A DNA stretch of 64,000 bases from Colwellia psychrerythraea (GTDB lineage: Bacteria; Pseudomonadota; Gammaproteobacteria; Enterobacterales; Alteromonadaceae). A program made the translations under genes and the position numbers. Shown in pieces: positions 26,318-35,535 of the stretch (positions are counted from its first letter, which is position 1; each line of letters begins with the position of its first letter). The stretch spans positions 78,899 to 142,898 of the forward strand of contig NZ_JQEC01000054.1 in assembly GCF_000764185.1 (NCBI RefSeq), read 5' to 3'. The notes under the pieces were generated by a model. That model saw nothing but the letters and a program-made list of their open reading frames with translations. It was not told where the DNA came from and made no database searches.

Positions 26318-27517
26318 ATGTCCCTATTAAGAATTATCGCCATAACTATTTTACCTCTGCTTTATTCGGCCAGCCTCCTTGCCGCTTCAGGTCTATTTAC
26401 AGACAATCTTGATGGCAAGTTTGACGCCTCCCGCTACCTTTCCGAAAATGCTTATGGTTTTTTACCTGTACCTGTCATTATTACCGACCCAGCTGTAGAA
26501 GGTGGTCTAGGCATGATGGGCTTATTTTTTCACGAAACTGAAGAGGAGAAGTCTGCCCGATTAGCTACTATGCAGGATGAAAACAATGATAAAGCCGCAC
26601 ACAATTTACTACCTCCGAGTGTTTCTGCTGTCTTTGGTGCTTATACTGGTAATGGCTCGTATTTCCTTGGCGGTGGCCACATGGGTTTTTTCAATCAAGG
26701 CAGAATTAGATATTTAGGCGGCGGTGGTTATGGTGATGTGAATATTGATTTTTACGGCTTTGGCGACATAACACTTAACAAACCATTAGAAATAAAAACA
26801 CAAGCAACGGCCATTATGCAAACAGTAAAGTTTAAGCTTGCTGGCAGTGACTTTTATCTAGGTCCTACTCATAGATACATAGACGCAGAAATTTCGCCTA
26901 CTAATATCAACGACCTAATTGGAAATTTTCCACCTGAATGGCAAGAGTCATTAACTAATTTACTGACCAGGAATATCACCACCTCAGGTGTCGGCTTTGC
27001 TCTAGAGTATGATTCAAGAGATAACATTTTTTCGCCAACTAATGGCTTAAAGTATCAACTCAATTATCTTTGGTTTGATGAAACTATTGGCTCTGATGTT
27101 GATTACCAGTTAACAGAGTTAACTGCTTTACACTACTTCAAGTTGTCTAAACATTGGCGCACCGCCTTTAGAGTAGAAGCAAATTATGCTAACAGTGATG
27201 GTTTTTTACCTCCCTATGCAACACCAAGCATCAGTATGCGTGGTATTCCAGCCGCTCGATACCAAGGACAATCTGTTGCCATGTCTGAGCTTGAACTAAT
27301 CTATAAAATTAATTTACGCTGGGAAGTGAATGCCTTTGCTGGCATTGGTAAAGCTACTAATGATTTTTCAGAATTCTCAGAAAGCCCAAGTCGCATTAGC
27401 AAAGGAGCTGGTTTTCGCTATTTAATTGCAAGACGCTATGGCTTTAATATGGGTGTTGATATAGCTAAAGGACCTGAGGATACAGTGTTCTACATCCAAG
27501 CAGGCTCTGCTTGGTAA
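26318..27517 (+). CDS. BamA/Omp85-type surface antigen barrel protein
   Basis: A 399-residue precursor with signal peptide (ILPLLYSASLLAASG) and a 16-strand-type barrel of the bacterial surface antigen (D15) family: FALEYDSRDNIFSPTNGLKYQLNYLWF, the lid-lock-like MRGIPAARYQGQ (the family's RGF/Y motif with Ile), GAGFRYLIARRYGFNMGVDIA and the C-terminal FYIQAGSAW. There are no POTRA domains, so it is one of the short stand-alone relatives. Substrate unknown. Confidence 0.82.
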   Translation: MSLLRIIAITILPLLYSASLLAASGLFTDNLDGKFDASRYLSENAYGFLPVPVIITDPAVEGGLGMMGLFFHETEEEKSARLATMQDENNDKAAHNLLPPSVSAVFGAYTGNGSYFLGGGHMGFFNQGRIRYLGGGGYGDVNIDFYGFGDITLNKPLEIKTQATAIMQTVKFKLAGSDFYLGPTHRYIDAEISPTNINDLIGNFPPEWQESLTNLLTRNITTSGVGFALEYDSRDNIFSPTNGLKYQLNYLWFDETIGSDVDYQLTELTALHYFKLSKHWRTAFRVEANYANSDGFLPPYATPSISMRGIPAARYQGQSVAMSELELIYKINLRWEVNAFAGIGKATNDFSEFSESPSRISKGAGFRYLIARRYGFNMGVDIAKGPEDTVFYIQAGSAW

Positions 27518-27532
27518 AATAGCCAACTGTCT

Positions 27533-27581
27533 TCGTTGCTTTCAATTGTAATAGCACGCTATTACTCAATCAAGCGTCTTG
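27533..27581 (+). repeat. Dispersed 49-bp repeat, copy B
   Basis: Matches copy A (9173-9221) at 44 of 49 bases in the same orientation. Its centre is a perfect dyad GTAATAGC-AC-GCTATTAC. It begins 16 bp after the stop codon of the barrel gene. Confidence 0.7.
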
Positions 27582-27675
27582 CATTTGATTATTATCCCTA
27601 CGTAATTACCTTCCGCTAAATGCTAACTATTCACGGCATTGCCTTCTATTAATTACCTATTAAGCAATAGACATA

Positions 27676-27713
27676 AAAAAACACCGCAATCTCAAAGAGA
27701 GTGCGGTGTTTTT
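27676..27713 (-). terminator. Terminator of the rpsF operon
   Basis: Stem AAAAACACCGCA / TGCGGTGTTTTT extended by CTC...GAG. On the minus strand it is followed by TTTTTT. It lies about 45 bp past the rplI stop codon. Confidence 0.9.
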
Positions 27714-27756
27714 ATTAATAACTTAATCGCTATAGCATAACGCCATAGCAAAGTTA

Positions 27757-28209
27757 TTATGCTTCAGCGATAACTACAACTTTGATGCTAGTATCAACAT
27801 CAGTGTGTAAGTGAATAGCGATTTCGAATTCACCTGTTTCGCGGATAGCACCTAATGGTAAACGTACTTCAGCTTTAGCAACTTCAACGCCAGCTTCAGT
27901 GATCGCATCAGCGATATCACGAGTACCAATAGAACCGAATAATTTACCTTCGTCACCAGCTTTTGATGCGATAGTAACTTCAGCTAACTCAACAACTTTC
28001 GCTGCACGAGCTTCTGCTGCTTTTAATACGCCAGCTAATTTAGCTTCGATATCAGCACGACGAGCTTCAAAGTGCTCAACGTTAGCATCAGATGCAAATA
28101 CTGCTTTACCTTGTGGTAATAAGTAGTTACGAGCATAACCTGATTTAACAGATACCTTGTCACCAAGGCCGCCTAATTTGGCGATTTTGTCTAGAAGAAT
28201 TACTTCCAT
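27757..28209 (-). CDS. rplI: Ribosomal protein bL9
   Basis: A 150-residue protein of the large subunit. The N-terminal signature [36 protein letters not shown] is diagnostic; a long central helix and the C-terminal domain ([14 protein letters not shown] ... [21 protein letters not shown]) follow. Last gene of rpsF-priB-rpsR-rplI. Confidence 0.98.
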   Translation of the reverse strand: MEVILLDKIAKLGGLGDKVSVKSGYARNYLLPQGKAVFASDANVEHFEARRADIEAKLAGVLKAAEARAAKVVELAEVTIASKAGDEGKLFGSIGTRDIADAITEAGVEVAKAEVRLPLGAIRETGEFEIAIHLHTDVDTSIKVVVIAEA

Positions 28210-28227
28210 AATAAACCCCTTTTAAGC

Positions 28228-28455
28228 TTACTTGTGTAAGTCAGTGTATGGTAACAATGACAAGTAACGAGCGCGTTTGATCGCACGAGTTAATTGACGT
28301 TGATATTTAGCTGCAGTACCAGTGATACGGCTAGGAACAATTTTACCACTTTCAGTGATATAATTTTTTAACGTTGCAACATCTTTATAATCGATAGAGG
28401 TTGCGCCTTCCGCTGTGAAGCGGCAAAACTTACGACGTCTAAAAAAACGAGACAT
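28228..28455 (-). CDS. rpsR: Ribosomal protein bS18
   Basis: A 75-residue small-subunit protein: [15 protein letters not shown] then [35 protein letters not shown] and the basic end. Partner of bS6 in the ribosome. 18 bp upstream of rplI. Confidence 0.98.
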   Translation of the reverse strand: MSRFFRRRKFCRFTAEGATSIDYKDVATLKNYITESGKIVPSRITGTAAKYQRQLTRAIKRARYLSLLPYTDLHK

Positions 28456-28516
28456 AATATTCTCCTGACTTAATTATCTTAACCCACCCTTTAAAAAGAG
28501 CGATAGACAATCAGTC

Positions 28517-28843
28517 TTAATTAATCATTTGTATTTGCTGAGCATGTAACACTAAAAGCGGATTTCCGTTTCTAGATTCGTGGCGGTTAACAAAACCATT
28601 CACTTTTACATTTTGTCCAGCAACTAATTCACGTGTTAAGTGTGATAATTCACCTGTAGCGACAACTTGTATTCTGACAAATGCTTGTCGGCTCATGCCT
28701 GATTCATTTTGTATAGACTTATGATCTATAGAAAATTGACTATGAACAATACCTGCTGGGCTGGTTGATTGTTTAGGGGCTTTCACCACTTCACCGGTCA
28801 ACACTAGGCAATTCTCTTGCGAGTTTTCTTGCAAGAAAGTCAC
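28517..28843 (-). CDS. priB: Primosomal replication protein N
   Basis: A 108-residue OB-fold protein that binds single-stranded DNA with PriA and DnaT in replication restart. Family marks: NCLVLTGEVVKAPKQSTSPAGI, QFSIDHKS and RIQVVATGELSHLTRELVAGQNVKVNGFVNRHESRNGNPLLVLHA. Its place between rpsF and rpsR is the standard gammaproteobacterial order. It starts 7 bp after rpsF. Confidence 0.96.
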   Translation of the reverse strand: MTFLQENSQENCLVLTGEVVKAPKQSTSPAGIVHSQFSIDHKSIQNESGMSRQAFVRIQVVATGELSHLTRELVAGQNVKVNGFVNRHESRNGNPLLVLHAQQIQMIN

Positions 28844-28850
28844 AAATTAC

Positions 28851-29279
28851 TTATTCGCTAGCAGCTTCTTCAGACTTCTCTTCTGTAGAGACTTCTGTAG
28901 CTTCAACTGGCGCAGTAGTAACTTCTTTCTTAACTTCGCGACGGTCATCACGACGGTCATCTTTAGCAACAGCCATAGGCGATGCATCAGTTACCGCGTC
29001 TTTAGTACGCATGATCATGTTACGAATAACAACATCGTTATAACGGAAAGCTGTTTCTAGCTCATCAATAACTGACTGTGGCGCTTCAATGTTCATAAGA
29101 ACATAGTGTGCTTTGTGTAGTTTATTGATTGGGTATGCTAATTGACGACGGCCCCAGTCTTCAAGACGGTGGATTTTGCCTTCAGCAGCATTAATCAAGT
29201 CTGTGTAGCGCTGGATCATACCAGACACTTGTTCACTCTGATCAGGGTGAACCATAAATACGATTTCGTAATGACGCAT
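28851..29279 (-). CDS. rpsF: Ribosomal protein bS6
   Basis: A 142-residue protein: [18 protein letters not shown] ... [29 protein letters not shown] ... [20 protein letters not shown], then an acidic tail rich in Glu, as in species where RimK adds or extends glutamates. First gene of the operon; a leader hairpin lies in front. Confidence 0.98.
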   Translation of the reverse strand: MRHYEIVFMVHPDQSEQVSGMIQRYTDLINAAEGKIHRLEDWGRRQLAYPINKLHKAHYVLMNIEAPQSVIDELETAFRYNDVVIRNMIMRTKDAVTDASPMAVAKDDRRDDRREVKKEVTTAPVEATEVSTEEKSEEAASE

Positions 29280-29282
29280 TAC

Positions 29283-29340
29283 GAGCTCCTTACGGTTGTA
29301 GCCTCATAACCTGGCTCAGCCAACACCAGTTGAGGCAAGG
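29283..29340 (-). promoter_or_regulatory. Candidate S6:S18 autoregulatory leader of rpsF
   Basis: On the minus strand, GCCTCA pairs with TGAGGC around an inner AACTGG / CCAGGTT helix, followed by ACAACCGTAAGGAGC just before the start codon. bS6:bS18 leaders in bacteria present a CCG in such a structure near the rpsF start. The hairpin is visible; the regulatory assignment is by analogy. Confidence 0.5.
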
Positions 29341-29472
29341 AACAAAAAGTTCAGGCTGAATTAAGGAGGCGTATTGTAGGGAAAACAACCAGCAAAAGCA
29401 AGTAAAAACTAAGCAGTCTTAGCTTGGTCATGGTTAACAGTAAAATCCACCTGTGTTTAGCAACCATTATGG

Positions 29473-30828
29473 TTAGCCAATGGATTCAATATTGACTATC
29501 TCAGAACGATTTAAAGTGATTTTAAATCGTTGTAAAGATTCTTCGCCCTGGCAATAATGACGCAAGATAAGATTAATTTGATAGCGGCGCTCGACACCTT
29601 GGCTAGATATCTTCTGCCCTTCTAAGCTATATAATCGACCTGCGCCTTTTTTCAAGAAACGCACGAAAGGGGTTAAATTAAAAAAAGTTTGTTGCTGAAT
29701 TTCATCATAACCTGGTAAAAACTCTTTCGCCATGACTCTATTATCACAACGGAAATGCAATAATTGTGCGTCTTGCTTGTTTTGCTGCCTGCGTTGCTGA
29801 AATAGTGCATTTACTGACTTAGGCAAATCTTTACTGCTGATATATTCTAACCAAAGAATTTGACTCAAAATGCGTTTTTTGGTGACGCTATGCGTAAATA
29901 GATTTTGCCATTTTGGTCGACCTTTTTGTATTTTCCGCCATATTAAACTGGTTAAGTCTTCTTTAAAGGTTTCACGTAAACCATAAATAAGCCCAAGGAA
30001 TGCCACTAAAGCAACCGTTACTTCGGTAAAATTAGAACGGGCATTTAAAACGAGTACCATAACAAAAGCCATGATAATTGCCGTAATGACTCCACGTACT
30101 AAACGCTTTAAATTAGCATTTAAATAGCGAGTTTGCCGTTTAAAGACTACGCCGTATTCAATCAATCGTTGTAATAAACGCATCTTATTGGTGATACGGT
30201 TGGCATCATCTAGGGTTACTCGGGAGTTATATTTATTATCAACACGATAGCTATTTTCACCTTTGCATAAGTTCAACAGCACTTCACGCTCACTAGTAAA
30301 CTCCGAGCTTTTTGGCCCAAGTGTTAATAACTTTAAAAATGATTGTTCGATATGCCAACTTAAATAGTTGTCGGCATTCTCAAAAAATGAATTCAGCTTG
30401 TTATCTGAGGGAGTATAACGTCTTAGTTTTTTGGTTAATGCCAGTGTTTGTTCTGCCAGCTCCACCGCCGCGGGATAAAACTCTTCAGCCGCTTTTAGCT
30501 TCAACGTTTGTTTAATATCTGCATCCAATGCTTTTTTAACTTGATAGGAATACAAATTAAGGTTTAATCGGTAATCACTTTGTTCACCTTTATTCTGGCT
30601 AATAAAGCGACTTCTGACTAACGGCAGATGTAATTTATCGGCAAAATAGGCGCTGTGGCTTTTAATATTCGAGTAAAAGAATTCTTCTTCGTTTAGAGTG
30701 CTCGGATTTATACCCATTTCAACCGGAAGTGAGAAATACAAGTCGATACGTTGATAATCTTGCGGCAATAATTGATGACTAACTTTAAAAGATAGGTTTT
30801 CATCTTGGCTGAGTTTAGCGTTATTCAC
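29473..30828 (-). CDS. Membrane protein of unknown function
   Basis: A 451-residue protein. The N-terminal 240 residues are soluble and partly helical; two transmembrane helices follow (about 247-265, VITAIIMAFVMVLVL, and 271-288, EVTVALVAFLGLIYGL), and about 160 soluble residues end the protein. Both large domains would face the cytosol if the two helices form a hairpin. GTG start at 30828, with AAGGAG 12 bp upstream, a rather long spacing. No family recognised; no operon partner. Confidence 0.75.
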   Translation of the reverse strand: MNNAKLSQDENLSFKVSHQLLPQDYQRIDLYFSLPVEMGINPSTLNEEEFFYSNIKSHSAYFADKLHLPLVRSRFISQNKGEQSDYRLNLNLYSYQVKKALDADIKQTLKLKAAEEFYPAAVELAEQTLALTKKLRRYTPSDNKLNSFFENADNYLSWHIEQSFLKLLTLGPKSSEFTSEREVLLNLCKGENSYRVDNKYNSRVTLDDANRITNKMRLLQRLIEYGVVFKRQTRYLNANLKRLVRGVITAIIMAFVMVLVLNARSNFTEVTVALVAFLGLIYGLRETFKEDLTSLIWRKIQKGRPKWQNLFTHSVTKKRILSQILWLEYISSKDLPKSVNALFQQRRQQNKQDAQLLHFRCDNRVMAKEFLPGYDEIQQQTFFNLTPFVRFLKKGAGRLYSLEGQKISSQGVERRYQINLILRHYCQGEESLQRFKITLNRSEIVNIESIG

Positions 30829-30977
30829 TCGTAAAAAAGTCTCCTTATTTTCACTATGTCTATCACTGATTGATGATCAACAACCCGTAAGATAATCATA
30901 GCAAAAACAAGGCTTTTTGGCAGTGTTTTTACTTCCTAATTTTACCATGTCTTAAAAGGCATGTTGAAACTCTAGGA

Positions 30978-32054
30978 CTAAATTTTAATGAAAATTTTAC
31001 GTTGGTAGAGTTTTAATGACACATACCAAAACAATGCTACATGAGAAAATGCAAAAATAAATGAAGCCAATTTAGGAGGAAATAGCGCACTTAATTGTTG
31101 GTATAACCAAGCATACATATTGCTATCACCAATACTTATTTGAAAATAAACTGTCACCACTAAAAATGACAATACATAAACAAATAATGGGTTTGTTCCA
31201 TAAATCAGCAAAGGCTGTGCAAGTTTAACTTGCTTCATTATGTCAATTAACCAGATAAAGGCTGCCAATAACAAACAAGCAAAGCCTGTGCTGTAAATCA
31301 CATAAGATGGTGTCCATAACGACTTATTTATAGGTAATACTAAACCCCAAAGTGCACCAAAACCTACTGCTAAGCCGCCAATTAGGATTAACTTAATAAC
31401 GCTACTTTTTTTATCTTTAATGCTGGTTAAATATCGTGTTAACTCAAAACCTAGCAACATATTAACTATGGCTGGAATAGTACTTAACAAGCCTTCAGGC
31501 TCAAAAGCAACGCCGCGCATGGTATACATGTGATTAGCACCCAGTACGGCTAAATCAAACTGACGGATAATATTACCATCAATGGTCAAAGCCCCTCCCC
31601 CCACACTTAATAACAATGCCCAATACGTTAACAAGATCACAGCTGACGCTATAAATACCCCTGTACGGTTTAGCATTAAGACCAAACAAGCCGCTATCGC
31701 ATAAGCAATACCAATACGTTGTAACACTCCCATTATGCGCCAATCTTCAACATTAGTGGTAAATGGAATAACATTCAGCATAAAGCCAATAAAAAACATG
31801 ATAAAACCACGTTTAATTATTTTTTTAAATTGCTCAGTGCTGGCAGCAAAGTTACTCTTCTTAAAAGAGAAAAACATCGCAGAGCCAATAATAAATAAGA
31901 AAAATGGGAAGACTAAATCGGTTGGCGTAGCACCGTTCCAGTCAGCATGTAATAACGGCGCATACACATGCGACCATGTTCCGGGTGTATTCACTAAAAT
32001 CATTAAAGCTATGGTAATGCCCCTAAAAGCATCGAGCGCAAGATAACGAGTCAT
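30978..32054 (-). CDS. nagX: NagX-like membrane acetyltransferase (DUF5009 / COG4299)
   Basis: A 358-residue protein with about ten helices. Start MTRYLALDAFRGITIALMILVN and the loop DLVFPFFLFIIGSAM mark the COG4299 family, related to heparan-alpha-glucosaminide N-acetyltransferase. In marine gammaproteobacteria the member called NagX belongs to the N-acetylglucosamine/chitin utilisation regulon and is thought to take part in aminosugar uptake. A palindrome matching the NagR box lies 39 bp upstream, which supports this role. No other nag gene is in the window. Confidence 0.82.
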   Translation of the reverse strand: MTRYLALDAFRGITIALMILVNTPGTWSHVYAPLLHADWNGATPTDLVFPFFLFIIGSAMFFSFKKSNFAASTEQFKKIIKRGFIMFFIGFMLNVIPFTTNVEDWRIMGVLQRIGIAYAIAACLVLMLNRTGVFIASAVILLTYWALLLSVGGGALTIDGNIIRQFDLAVLGANHMYTMRGVAFEPEGLLSTIPAIVNMLLGFELTRYLTSIKDKKSSVIKLILIGGLAVGFGALWGLVLPINKSLWTPSYVIYSTGFACLLLAAFIWLIDIMKQVKLAQPLLIYGTNPLFVYVLSFLVVTVYFQISIGDSNMYAWLYQQLSALFPPKLASFIFAFSHVALFWYVSLKLYQRKIFIKI

Positions 32055-32092
32055 GTTAATTTCCTAGCAATATTTATCGTCTGAAAACGCAA

Positions 32093-32110
32093 AAAGACAG
32101 CGCTGTCTTT
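32093..32110. promoter_or_regulatory. NagR-box-like palindrome upstream of nagX
   Basis: AAAGACAGCGCTGTCTTT is an 18-bp perfect palindrome. From memory, the NagR operator consensus of Shewanella is close to AATGACARCGYTGTCATT; only the symmetric T/A pair differs. It lies 39 bp before the nagX start codon, a usual position for a LacI-type repressor site. Confidence 0.7.
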
Positions 32111-32136
32111 CTTATAAGTAAACCTTATTGTAATAT

Positions 32137-32186
32137 ATACTCAAGCCACTTCAAAGTACTTGTTCAGTTTGAAGTGGTTTGAGTAT
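32137..32186. repeat. Long hairpin element between nagX and zur
   Basis: Nineteen-bp arms ATACTCAAGCCACTTCAAA (32137-32155) and TTTGAAGTGGTTTGAGTAT (32168-32186), one mismatch, with a 12-base loop. No T-run follows, so it is not a classic terminator. The form resembles REP/MITE hairpins with TATAC-C/T-CAAG ends scattered in marine gammaproteobacteria. Confidence 0.7.
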
Positions 32187-32314
32187 TAGCATAAATAAAT
32201 GGCGAATAGTTTATATAGGGACTGTTCTTCTCCCTGTAACAATCGATTTCTCAGAATGATAATTAGGGGGCTAGTTCAGCTTAACTAAAAATATTTACGT
32301 CCTGATAAAGAGCT

Positions 32315-32809
32315 ATGCTACACTGGAAAACTAATCAACTCTTAGACAAAAAATATCCGAATAGCACCATGACGGCAGAATCTTTATTACAACAAGCACA
32401 ACTCGTTTGCCAAAAGAAAGGCGCTCGTTTTACCAAAGTAAGAGAGCAGGTTTTTTTATTGTTGGCTAACCATAAAGGGGCCGTTGGTGCCTATGACTTG
32501 TTAGCTGAACTAAAAGAGTTAGATGCCGCCGCAAAACCTGCCACCATTTACCGTGCCTTAGACTTTTTATCTAAACAGGGTTTTGTCCATAAAATAGAGT
32601 CCATTAATGCCTTTATTATGTGCCACCATTTTGGTGAGTGTAATCACCCTGTGCAATTATTAATTTGCGATCAATGTGGTCATGTTGAAGAAATACAATC
32701 TAATAATTTTGATTTAGCGCTACGCACTATGGCTGATGCTAACGGCTTTACCATCAGCCATCAAATTGTTGAAGCACATGGTAGCTGTAAAAACTGTACT
32801 CAAGTCTAA
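32315..32809 (+). CDS. zur: Zinc uptake regulator, Fur family
   Basis: A 164-residue Fur-family repressor. N-terminal winged helix (TKVREQVFLLLANHKGAVGAYDLLAEL ... KPATIYRALDFLSKQGFVHKIES) and dimer domain with MCHHFGECNHPVQLLICDQCGHVEEI and a terminal CKNC. The two CxxC pairs form the structural zinc site, and the spacing fits Zur better than Fur. The start at 32315 is weakly supported; ATG at 32369 (MTAESLL) is an alternative nearer the usual length. A Zur-like box occurs at 48747 in this window. Confidence 0.88.
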   Translation: MLHWKTNQLLDKKYPNSTMTAESLLQQAQLVCQKKGARFTKVREQVFLLLANHKGAVGAYDLLAELKELDAAAKPATIYRALDFLSKQGFVHKIESINAFIMCHHFGECNHPVQLLICDQCGHVEEIQSNNFDLALRTMADANGFTISHQIVEAHGSCKNCTQV

Positions 32810-33156
32810 CTTTCTCTCCCCACTGACCCTGATTAATCTACTTTTTATCGCAAATACGGCTTTGCAAGTAACAAGGCGTTTCTGATTGTGATATAAAGTC
32901 CAGATCAGTATTAAGTATTGTAAATACCCGTTATCAATCAAGATGCAGCTTTCAGAGTGCTTGAGCAATTTCTATGATGAGTTTAAAGTGACTTTACACT
33001 GCGCTAAATAATCAAACCATAGAGTGACTATGATGAAATTATTTGCCTTACCTAAAGTCATTTTAATTCCCACTGAAATCCTGCTCTTTGAATGGTAACG
33101 AGTATACATCCCATAAAAAGCGTTAAAACGTGTGCCACCTCTATATTGGAAATATT
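32810..33156. other. Intergenic region without recognised feature
   Basis: About 350 bp between zur and the peptidase gene. A minus-strand frame here overlaps the 3' end of zur and has no features of a gene. No clear hairpin. Confidence 0.5.
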
Positions 33157-35535
33157 ATGAAATATTCAACATCTACTGCCTTAATAGGCCTAGTACTGGT
33201 GTTTTCTGGCCTACTGTCAGTAAATAGCCAAGCAAGTAAAGCTGTCTTTGACGATAAATTTCGTCAACTAGAAGAAGTATTACCTACTCCTAATATTTAC
33301 CGTACGGCGTCAGGCGCACCAGGCCATAAATATTGGCAACAACAAGTGGATTATGATATTTCAATTGCCATAGATGACAAAACCCAGCGTTTAACTGGCG
33401 CACAAACCATGGACTATCAGAATAACTCTCCTGACACCTTACGCTATTTGTGGTTGCAGCTAGACCAAAACCGCATGAAACGTGATTCTGCCAACAAAAT
33501 AACCAGTACAGCTCCTAGTAAAGATAAAGTTAGCTTTAGAAGCTTTCGTTCGCTGGTAGAAGCACCTAAGTTCGATGGCGGTTATGAAATTATTAAAGTA
33601 ACTACCAGTAATGGTAAAGCACTACATTATGTAATTAACGGCACTATGATGCGTGTTGATTTACCTAAACCGTTAAGAACTGGTAAAAGCGTTGAAATTG
33701 ACATTAGTTGGCAATATCAACTGCACGAGCAGAAAGTACTGGGTGGCCGTTCAGGTTATGAGTATTTTAAAGAAGATGATAACTACCTTTACGAAATAGC
33801 TAGTTGGTTTCCAAGAGCTGCCGCCTATTACGATGCAATGGGCTGGCAAAATAAACAATTTTTAGGTAGTGGTGAGTTCACCTTAGAATTTGGCGACTAC
33901 GATGTTAAAATTACCGTGCCTGCTGATCATGTTGTTGCGGCTACCGGTGTTTTACAAAATGAAAGTAAAGTATTAACCAGCACACAACAAAAGCGTTTAA
34001 AACAAGCTAAAACAGCTAAAAAACCTGTCTTAATTATTACCCCTGCAGAAGCGTTAGCTAATGAGAAATCTCGTAGCAATAAAACAAAAACATGGCATTT
34101 CAAAGCCAAAAACATTCGTGATTTTGCCTTCGCTTCTAGCCGAAAGTTCATTTGGGATGCCCAAGGTTACCAGCAAGGTAACAGCGACACTATGGCTATG
34201 TCATTTTACCCTAACGAAGGTAATCCTCTTTGGGAGAAATATTCAACCGAAGCTATTATCCATACGATGGAGCAATACAATAAATATACCTTTGATTACC
34301 CTTACCCTGTATCTATCTCAGTAAACGGTCCTGTCGGTGGCATGGAATATCCAATGATCACTTTCAATGGTCCACGTCCTACTTTAAATAAAAAAACGGG
34401 TGAAAAAACCTACTCTCGTCGTACCAAATACGGTTTAGTTGGCGTTATTATTCATGAAGTAGGTCACAATTACTTCCCTATGATTGTCAATTCTGATGAG
34501 CGTCAGTGGACTTGGATGGATGAGGGTTTAAATACCTTTTTACAATTTCTTGCTGAGCAGGCTTGGGAAGAAGGTTACCCATCTCGCCGTGGTCACGCGA
34601 GCAAAATTGCAAGTTATATGAAAAGTGATAATCAAGTACCGATTATGACCAATTCTGAGTCAATTTTACAATTTGGAAATAACGCTTACGGCAAACCTGC
34701 AACGGCATTAAATATTTTACGTGAAACTATTATGGGCCGTGAGCTGTTTGATTTTGCTTTTAAAGAATACGCTCAACGTTGGAAGTTTAAACGACCTACG
34801 CCAGCTGATTTTTTCCGTACTATGGAAGATGCTTCTGCTGTTGACTTAGATTGGTTTTGGCGTGGTTGGTTCTACACTACAGACCACGTTGATTTATCTA
34901 TAGATAATGTTTATATATATCGTCCAAACAGTCAAAATCCTGATGTGGAAGAAGCTTGGGAACGTGCGCTAGAAAACGAACAACCAGAATTCATCAGTGA
35001 TTTACGTAATAAAGGCCAATGGGTTCGCACACAAGACAAGCCTGAATTATTAGACTTTTACAATGAACATGACGAGTTTACTGCCACCAATGCAGATCGC
35101 AATAAATACAATAAAGCCCACAAGGCGCTAGAGCCTTGGCAACAAGCGTTATTGGTTAATGACAGCAAGTTCTATGTTATTGATTTCTCGAATCATGGTG
35201 GTTTAGTGATGCCAATTTTACTGGATATTACCTATGCTGATAACTCGACTGAGCACATCTATATTCCCGCTGAAATCTGGCGTAGAAACAGCAAAAAGGT
35301 CTCTAAATTGTTAATTCGTGATAAAGAAATAACCGAAATAGCCTTAGATTCTAACTGGCAAACAGCCGATGTTGACGTTAATAATAACTATTGGCCAGCA
35401 CGACCTATTCAATCTCGTTTTGATCTTTATAAAGCGAAGAAAAAAGATATGATGCGTGATTATAATAAAAAGCTTAAAGATAGTTCTGATGAAAAAATTC
35501 ACGAAGAGAAAGAACATAAAGAAGAAAACCAATAA
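33157..35535 (+). CDS. M1 family zinc metallopeptidase, secreted
   Basis: A 792-residue gluzincin. Signal peptide (TALIGLVLVFSGLLSVNSQA), N-terminal saddle domain, then the zinc site HEVGHN (about residues 436-441) with the third ligand Glu in WMDEGLNTFLQF about 20 residues later, and the GGMEYPMITF exopeptidase motif (GxMEN-like) before it. A Lys/Glu-rich tail closes it. Start at 33157 gives the signal peptide directly; a longer frame is unlikely. It shares one base with the next gene (TAATG), so both are coupled. Likely an aminopeptidase working outside the cytosol. Confidence 0.92.
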   Translation: MKYSTSTALIGLVLVFSGLLSVNSQASKAVFDDKFRQLEEVLPTPNIYRTASGAPGHKYWQQQVDYDISIAIDDKTQRLTGAQTMDYQNNSPDTLRYLWLQLDQNRMKRDSANKITSTAPSKDKVSFRSFRSLVEAPKFDGGYEIIKVTTSNGKALHYVINGTMMRVDLPKPLRTGKSVEIDISWQYQLHEQKVLGGRSGYEYFKEDDNYLYEIASWFPRAAAYYDAMGWQNKQFLGSGEFTLEFGDYDVKITVPADHVVAATGVLQNESKVLTSTQQKRLKQAKTAKKPVLIITPAEALANEKSRSNKTKTWHFKAKNIRDFAFASSRKFIWDAQGYQQGNSDTMAMSFYPNEGNPLWEKYSTEAIIHTMEQYNKYTFDYPYPVSISVNGPVGGMEYPMITFNGPRPTLNKKTGEKTYSRRTKYGLVGVIIHEVGHNYFPMIVNSDERQWTWMDEGLNTFLQFLAEQAWEEGYPSRRGHASKIASYMKSDNQVPIMTNSESILQFGNNAYGKPATALNILRETIMGRELFDFAFKEYAQRWKFKRPTPADFFRTMEDASAVDLDWFWRGWFYTTDHVDLSIDNVYIYRPNSQNPDVEEAWERALENEQPEFISDLRNKGQWVRTQDKPELLDFYNEHDEFTATNADRNKYNKAHKALEPWQQALLVNDSKFYVIDFSNHGGLVMPILLDITYADNSTEHIYIPAEIWRRNSKKVSKLLIRDKEITEIALDSNWQTADVDVNNNYWPARPIQSRFDLYKAKKKDMMRDYNKKLKDSSDEKIHEEKEHKEENQ

